From: Brachypodium distachyon
Lineage: Eukaryota; Streptophyta; Magnoliopsida; Poales; Poaceae
Assembly: GCF_000005505.3 (NCBI RefSeq)
Contig: NC_016132.3
Span: 41,182,914-41,246,913 of the forward strand
Length of the DNA: 64,000 nt
Direction of reading: 5' to 3'
Of this stretch, positions 60,325-64,000 are shown in pieces (position 1 is the first letter of the stretch; each line of letters starts with the position of its first letter). The position numbers and the translations under genes were made by a program. The notes under the pieces are model-generated. The model saw nothing but the letters and a program-made list of their open reading frames with translations. It ran no database searches and was not told the origin of the DNA.

Positions 60325-60702
60325 AATGAGTTTCCATCCTTAGAGCAACTCCAGCCGCCCCCCTTAAGGCCTCCCAAACATCAAATGGGGGCGCCGGCGC
60401 CCAAAAACCACCTAGTCCAGCCCTGAATTTCTAAAAATTAGCCGGCGCGGCCTAAGATTTTAGACGGCGCTCCCAGGCTGCACCCAACTCGCGGGGGTGT
60501 GATCGGGGGCGCCGGCTGAAGCAAAAAGCAATGCGGGCCACACCTGTCGGTGAGATAATACAAACTTTCCTCCAAATTTTTGCCGGCACCCCCCTTTTCC
60601 CTCCACTTCCCCCCACCTGGACGGCCAGTCCCTCCATTTTCCCCATTCTCGCCGCCGACACCTCCTCAAAGCGCCTCGCCGACACCACCGCCACCCCAAA
60701 GC

Positions 60703-63700
60703 TATGTCGTTGAAGAGGTATGCAGCGCCTCGTTGCACGGCGGCCGGCAACGCAGCGGCGAAGAAACTGAGGGAGAAGAGCGTCCGCTTGGGATGAGCAA
60801 TGCCAACGGGGCGGCAGATTGTACCCGTCGCCTCGTCGAGAACGCCGCCCGCCGAGGTCGGGAGAAGAAGGCCAAGGAAAGAAACGCCGCCCTGGCTCGG
60901 CAGATAAAGGCGAAGAGGGTCACGGCCTCGGCGTAGATGGCCACGACCATGGCAGGCATGACGGTGCCGCGGCCACCCTCTGACCAGTACTGGTGCAGCG
61001 GCAGCCAAGGGATTTCTTCGACGTAACAGTCGCCGTCAAGCATTTCGCCGGTGTTGCCCCATATGCCCCATGAAAACCATGGAAATGGCACGTCATTCCT
61101 CTCACGGTTCTTGCCGGACAACCTCGACACCGATCCCCTCGGCGGCTTCAACCCGAACACCTTCGCCATGGATCCCCTCGGTGGATTCAACCCCAACGCC
61201 TTCGCCTCACCTCCTCTGTGGCGGGGGCCTCTTTCCTACGACAGTTCTTCGCCGTCCGCGTCCTTTCAGCATTTCCCCGCCGGCTGCAGCCAGGCCACGC
61301 CCAACCCGTTTGGCGGAATGGCGCAAGTGAATGGGCATTTCGTTCCCTAATAAGTTTTGGTGTTAATGACAACATGACTTGTGGACTAATCGTGCGCCAA
61401 GTGTTTTCAGATTTGATAACTTGTGTTGTGACACGATTCTTCGCTCTCAAAAAGGAAATAAGCGTATAAGGATTGACGCCTTTTTATTTTATTAAGTCGT
61501 AGGAAAATCCGTACTATAAAGAGGGAGTCCATTTTTGAAATCTTTAGGTGAATCAACTTCACGTACACAAATCTACTAGATTGCACCCACATAAAGCCTA
61601 ATTCCAGCTTTGAGTTGAGAGTTGCTTTAATCCCGCTAAGTCTGTCAGACAAATTCAGTTTTAGCTGATACTGCCGCTTCATTAGCCCGAGGTTCTGGTC
61701 GCCGGAAGTTCTACCCTGGTATTGGTCAGGTATTGAAATGCTACTGGAATCCTGCTGCGCATAGTGTTAGGAGACCGGTAGCAAGGCAAAAGTTATACCC
61801 CCTAAAACTTCCGGTCTGCCTCCGCCCTGGTACTGGTCTAATTGAATTTTGTCGTAACAATTGGATTTTGAAGGGGTATAAAAGGGGCTTCGTCCCCAAT
61901 GGGTTTGGTTGCCCAAGCACACCCAATTCATCCCCTTTCTCTCACTCAAGAACACCAAGAGCTTCAAATCTCGAGATCTCTCCCTAGTGCATCCCTAAGC
62001 CAATACTTTGAGGAAGGGTTGAGAAGAGCTCGATCTAGGGTTTCACCAAATCAAAAGTTGATTCCCCTCATTTTCCTTGGTGTATTTTGTTACTCTTAGG
62101 ATTTTCGGATCCCTAGCCAGAAGGTGTCTCGTCAAGACTTCCAATCTTGTGAGGAGGTGCTTGAGGATTCGGGAAGAAGCCTCCAATCAAGTTGTGGATT
62201 TGTGCCCTTCTCCTTGTTTGTAAAGGTTCGGCGTTCGACTTCAAGGAAGCCATTAGTGGAACTCACCTCGCCATTGTGGTGTTGTGAGAGGAGAATAGAG
62301 TGAGCCTTTGTGGTGCCTCTACCTTTGTGGAAGAGCACTCCTCCAAACGGAGACATACACCTCCCCAAAAGGTGGAACTCCGAAGTAAATCCCCGTCTCC
62401 CGTGTGGTATCCTTCTTGCCCCTTTACTTACTTGTTTTACTTCATTGTCTATCCTTTGCTTCGGCTAGTGCTTCGGCTATTGCACTTCATACTAGGGTTA
62501 CATTACCTTTAGAGAATCTAGTAAACCCTAGGATTAATTGTTTGTATCTTTCAAGAAAAAAAAAAGAAAAGTAAATTTGTTAGTCGCCTATTCACCCCTC
62601 CCCTCTAGCTGACCATACCGATCTTTCAGCAAGGCGAGTCAATCATGGCCGACATGATCAACGACGGCTCCCAGCACGCCCAATACACCTACAACCAATA
62701 ATAAGAGGCTTACGCCGGTGAGGATGACGAAGAGTGAGAAGAATGGGTCGACAGGACAGAGGAGCCCGCCGTCGCTGAGCCGAGGGGGAAGAAGAAGTCG
62801 GTGGCCGAGAAGAAGAAGGCCGGGGGCGGAGGCCGAGGCCCCAAATAGACCTCTAAGGAAGACGAGTGCCTCGCCGAAGCTTGGAAGGTCATGAGCATGG
62901 ATCCCTTCACCGGCGTGAATCAAAATGCCAACACCGATTGGAGGTGGGTCAAGGCGGCGTATGATGAGCGTCGGGTTGTCGATCGGGAGTTCACGATGTT
63001 GACCCACGATCGCAATGAGTCCGGCATGTCGCACCGAGGAGGCATGATCCAACAAGAGTGCAACAAATGGCACGGCATTCAAGAAGAGGTGTGCCGGCGA
63101 CCCCAAAGCGGCAGCATCTCCCACGATCAGGTAAGCCAGCGTCTTTTTTCGGCGATTTTACATTTGCCGCCCGGGGTCTTGTAGATGGTCGCCATGTTCA
63201 CTGCCTACCGAGAAGACAATGACGACATCGAGTTCAATTTCATCCACGTTTTGTAAGAATTGAAACATGCGACAAGTGGATGGAGGCGCGGAATGCTCTC
63301 TCCAAGTCTGGCACCTACGACCGGAAAGCCGCTCCTTCGGTGGCATCGGAAGGCCGGCCCATCGGCCACAAGAAGGCAAAGGCAATGAGGGATGCCGCGC
63401 TGGCCACGGAGCGTCTCTACACATGCATCGAGAAGCGCATGTCCGACGCCGCTGCAAGAGCAGCGAAGAGGGAGAGGGTCACGGCGTCACGGTGGGTGAT
63501 GGTGATCAAGAAGCAAGATGACAAGCTTGAGATCCTCAAGGCGAATGTCGTGGCGAAGAAGAGGCGGGATGACTTGTTGATCTTGACATGCGACACCACC
63601 GGCATGGACGCCGAGGTGAAGGCGTGGACGACGGCTAGTGCAGGCTCATTTTGGCCGAAGCGAGAGCGCCGGTGTCGGCGCCCGACACAGCAGCACCAGC

Positions 63701-63798
63701 CCCCTCTACTCCGTCGGCGCCATCACCGCCCGAAAAAGCAACTCCGGCCACTTCTACACCACCGCGAGCTCGGAAGTGCCATCAACACCGGTAGATGA
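60703..63798 (+). pseudogene. Harbinger ORF1 (Myb/SANT and NAM-associated-like), broken and interrupted
   Basis: The N-terminal part has PLGGFNPNTFAMDPLGGFNP and NPFGGMAQ up to 61327. After the solo LTR it resumes at 62634 with ESIMADMINDGSQHAQYTYN and a Lys-rich stretch, then a SANT/Myb-like part (EDECLAEAWKVMSMDPFTGV, NTDWRWVKAAYDERRVVD, CNKWHGIQEEV). A GT-AG intron fits 63132-63184. The NAM-associated C-terminal type region follows (WMEARNALSKSGTYDRKA, RDAALATERLYTCIEKRM). In-frame stops near 62699, 62737 and 62848 and a frameshift near 63255 kill it. Confidence 0.82.
61328..62628 (+). mobile_element. Solo LTR inserted in Harbinger ORF1
   Basis: The 1301-bp sequence starts TGAATGGGC and ends GATCTTTCA. 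It is flanked by GCAAG at 61323-61327 and 62629-62633. ORF1 reads in one frame across the site if the insert and one target copy are left out. It has a TATA box (TATAAAAGG, about 61877) and the TCGCCTATTCACCCCTCCCC type end common in cereal LTRs. No internal retrotransposon coding sequence is present. Confidence 0.88.
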
Positions 63799-64000
63799 CG
63801 AAGGGGCCGAGTGATTTCACTTTATTTAAGTTTGATGTTATTTTGATCGCCGAAACTTGTGATGAATTTGGGCGATTTGGTGATTCGTGCTGGCCTGTGA
63901 AGTGGCCGCCCCCTCGTCGATGATGAGTGCCCTAGCTCCCTTCCACCTTGGAGGACCCCTCGTCGGCAGTCAACCTCAACATCGGCCTCGAAGAGCAACA

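Larger units (their letters stand above)
60343..64000 (+). mobile_element. PIF/Harbinger-type element II, runs off window
   Basis: It begins GAGCAACTCCAGCCGCCCCC after TTA. Its subterminal sequence (TTAGCCGGCGC, ACTCGCGGGGGTG, GGGGGCGCCGGCT) is related to that of element I. It carries a broken ORF1 with a Myb/NAM-like domain, split by a solo LTR. No right terminus is visible before the window ends, and a transposase may lie beyond. Confidence 0.72.

Noticed and set aside
1..64000. CRISPR arrays, operons, bacterial defence systems, rRNA or tRNA genes
   Set aside because: None seen. Spliced genes and plant repeats show nuclear plant DNA.

Overview
This window is nuclear DNA from a grass. The genes are split by short GT-AG introns and carry GC-rich first exons. 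Stowaway-type MITEs with the CTCCCTCCG terminus and TA target duplications are scattered through introns and gaps. Copia, LINE, PIF/Harbinger and solo-LTR insertions are nested among the genes. A pooid or Triticeae species (wheat, barley, Aegilops or a relative) is the best guess, but that is inference from repeat style and not a match to a genome.

Genes, left to right: (1) an RWDD1-type RWD-domain gene on the minus strand (7841 to beyond base 1), whose fifth intron holds a complete 6.3-kb Copia retrotransposon (342-6644) with a perfect GTCTT target duplication; (2) a divergently placed PWWP-domain gene (8526-12302); (3) an intronless CYP59-like cyclophilin-RRM gene with an eroded zinc knuckle (13652-14893, minus), probably a retrocopy; (4) an F-box/LRR-like gene (17550-19345, minus); (5) a broken LINE (about 20538-23250) split by a 942-bp solo LTR; (6) a RABD2/Rab1 GTPase (25124-28121, minus), divergent from (7) a 25-exon NAT10/Kre33 RNA cytidine acetyltransferase (28816-36733); (8) a small unknown grass protein (38810-39196); (9) a DUF3531 plastid-type gene (42058-44156, minus), divergent from (10) a 21-exon M16 zinc peptidase of the PQQL-like group (44567-51495); (11) a PITH-domain gene (52730-57158). 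From 58373 to the end lie two PIF/Harbinger-type DNA transposons in a row. The first has a broken DDE transposase. The second has a Myb/NAM-like ORF1 split by a 1301-bp solo LTR.

Exon structures were built by hand from splice sites and reading frame. In five genes the joined exons give whole-codon totals that match the expected family size: NAT10 1025 aa, M16 1021 aa, RABD2 203 aa, PITH 205 aa and DUF3531 250 aa. Three gene pairs are head-to-head with 0.4-0.7 kb between start codons. The genes are ordinary housekeeping functions (rRNA/tRNA acetylation, ER-Golgi traffic, chromatin reading, proteolysis) and do not form a pathway.

I found no new multi-gene system. The most unusual structure is a nearly perfect 328-bp inverted duplication inside the Copia gag region. 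It puts the zinc knuckle on the opposite strand and replaces the protease segment. Its arms differ at 3 positions, while the element's own LTRs differ at about 5 percent of sites. The other points of interest are the CYP59 retrocopy, the two nested solo LTRs with exact target duplications, and the hydrophobic C-terminal tail on the M16 peptidase.
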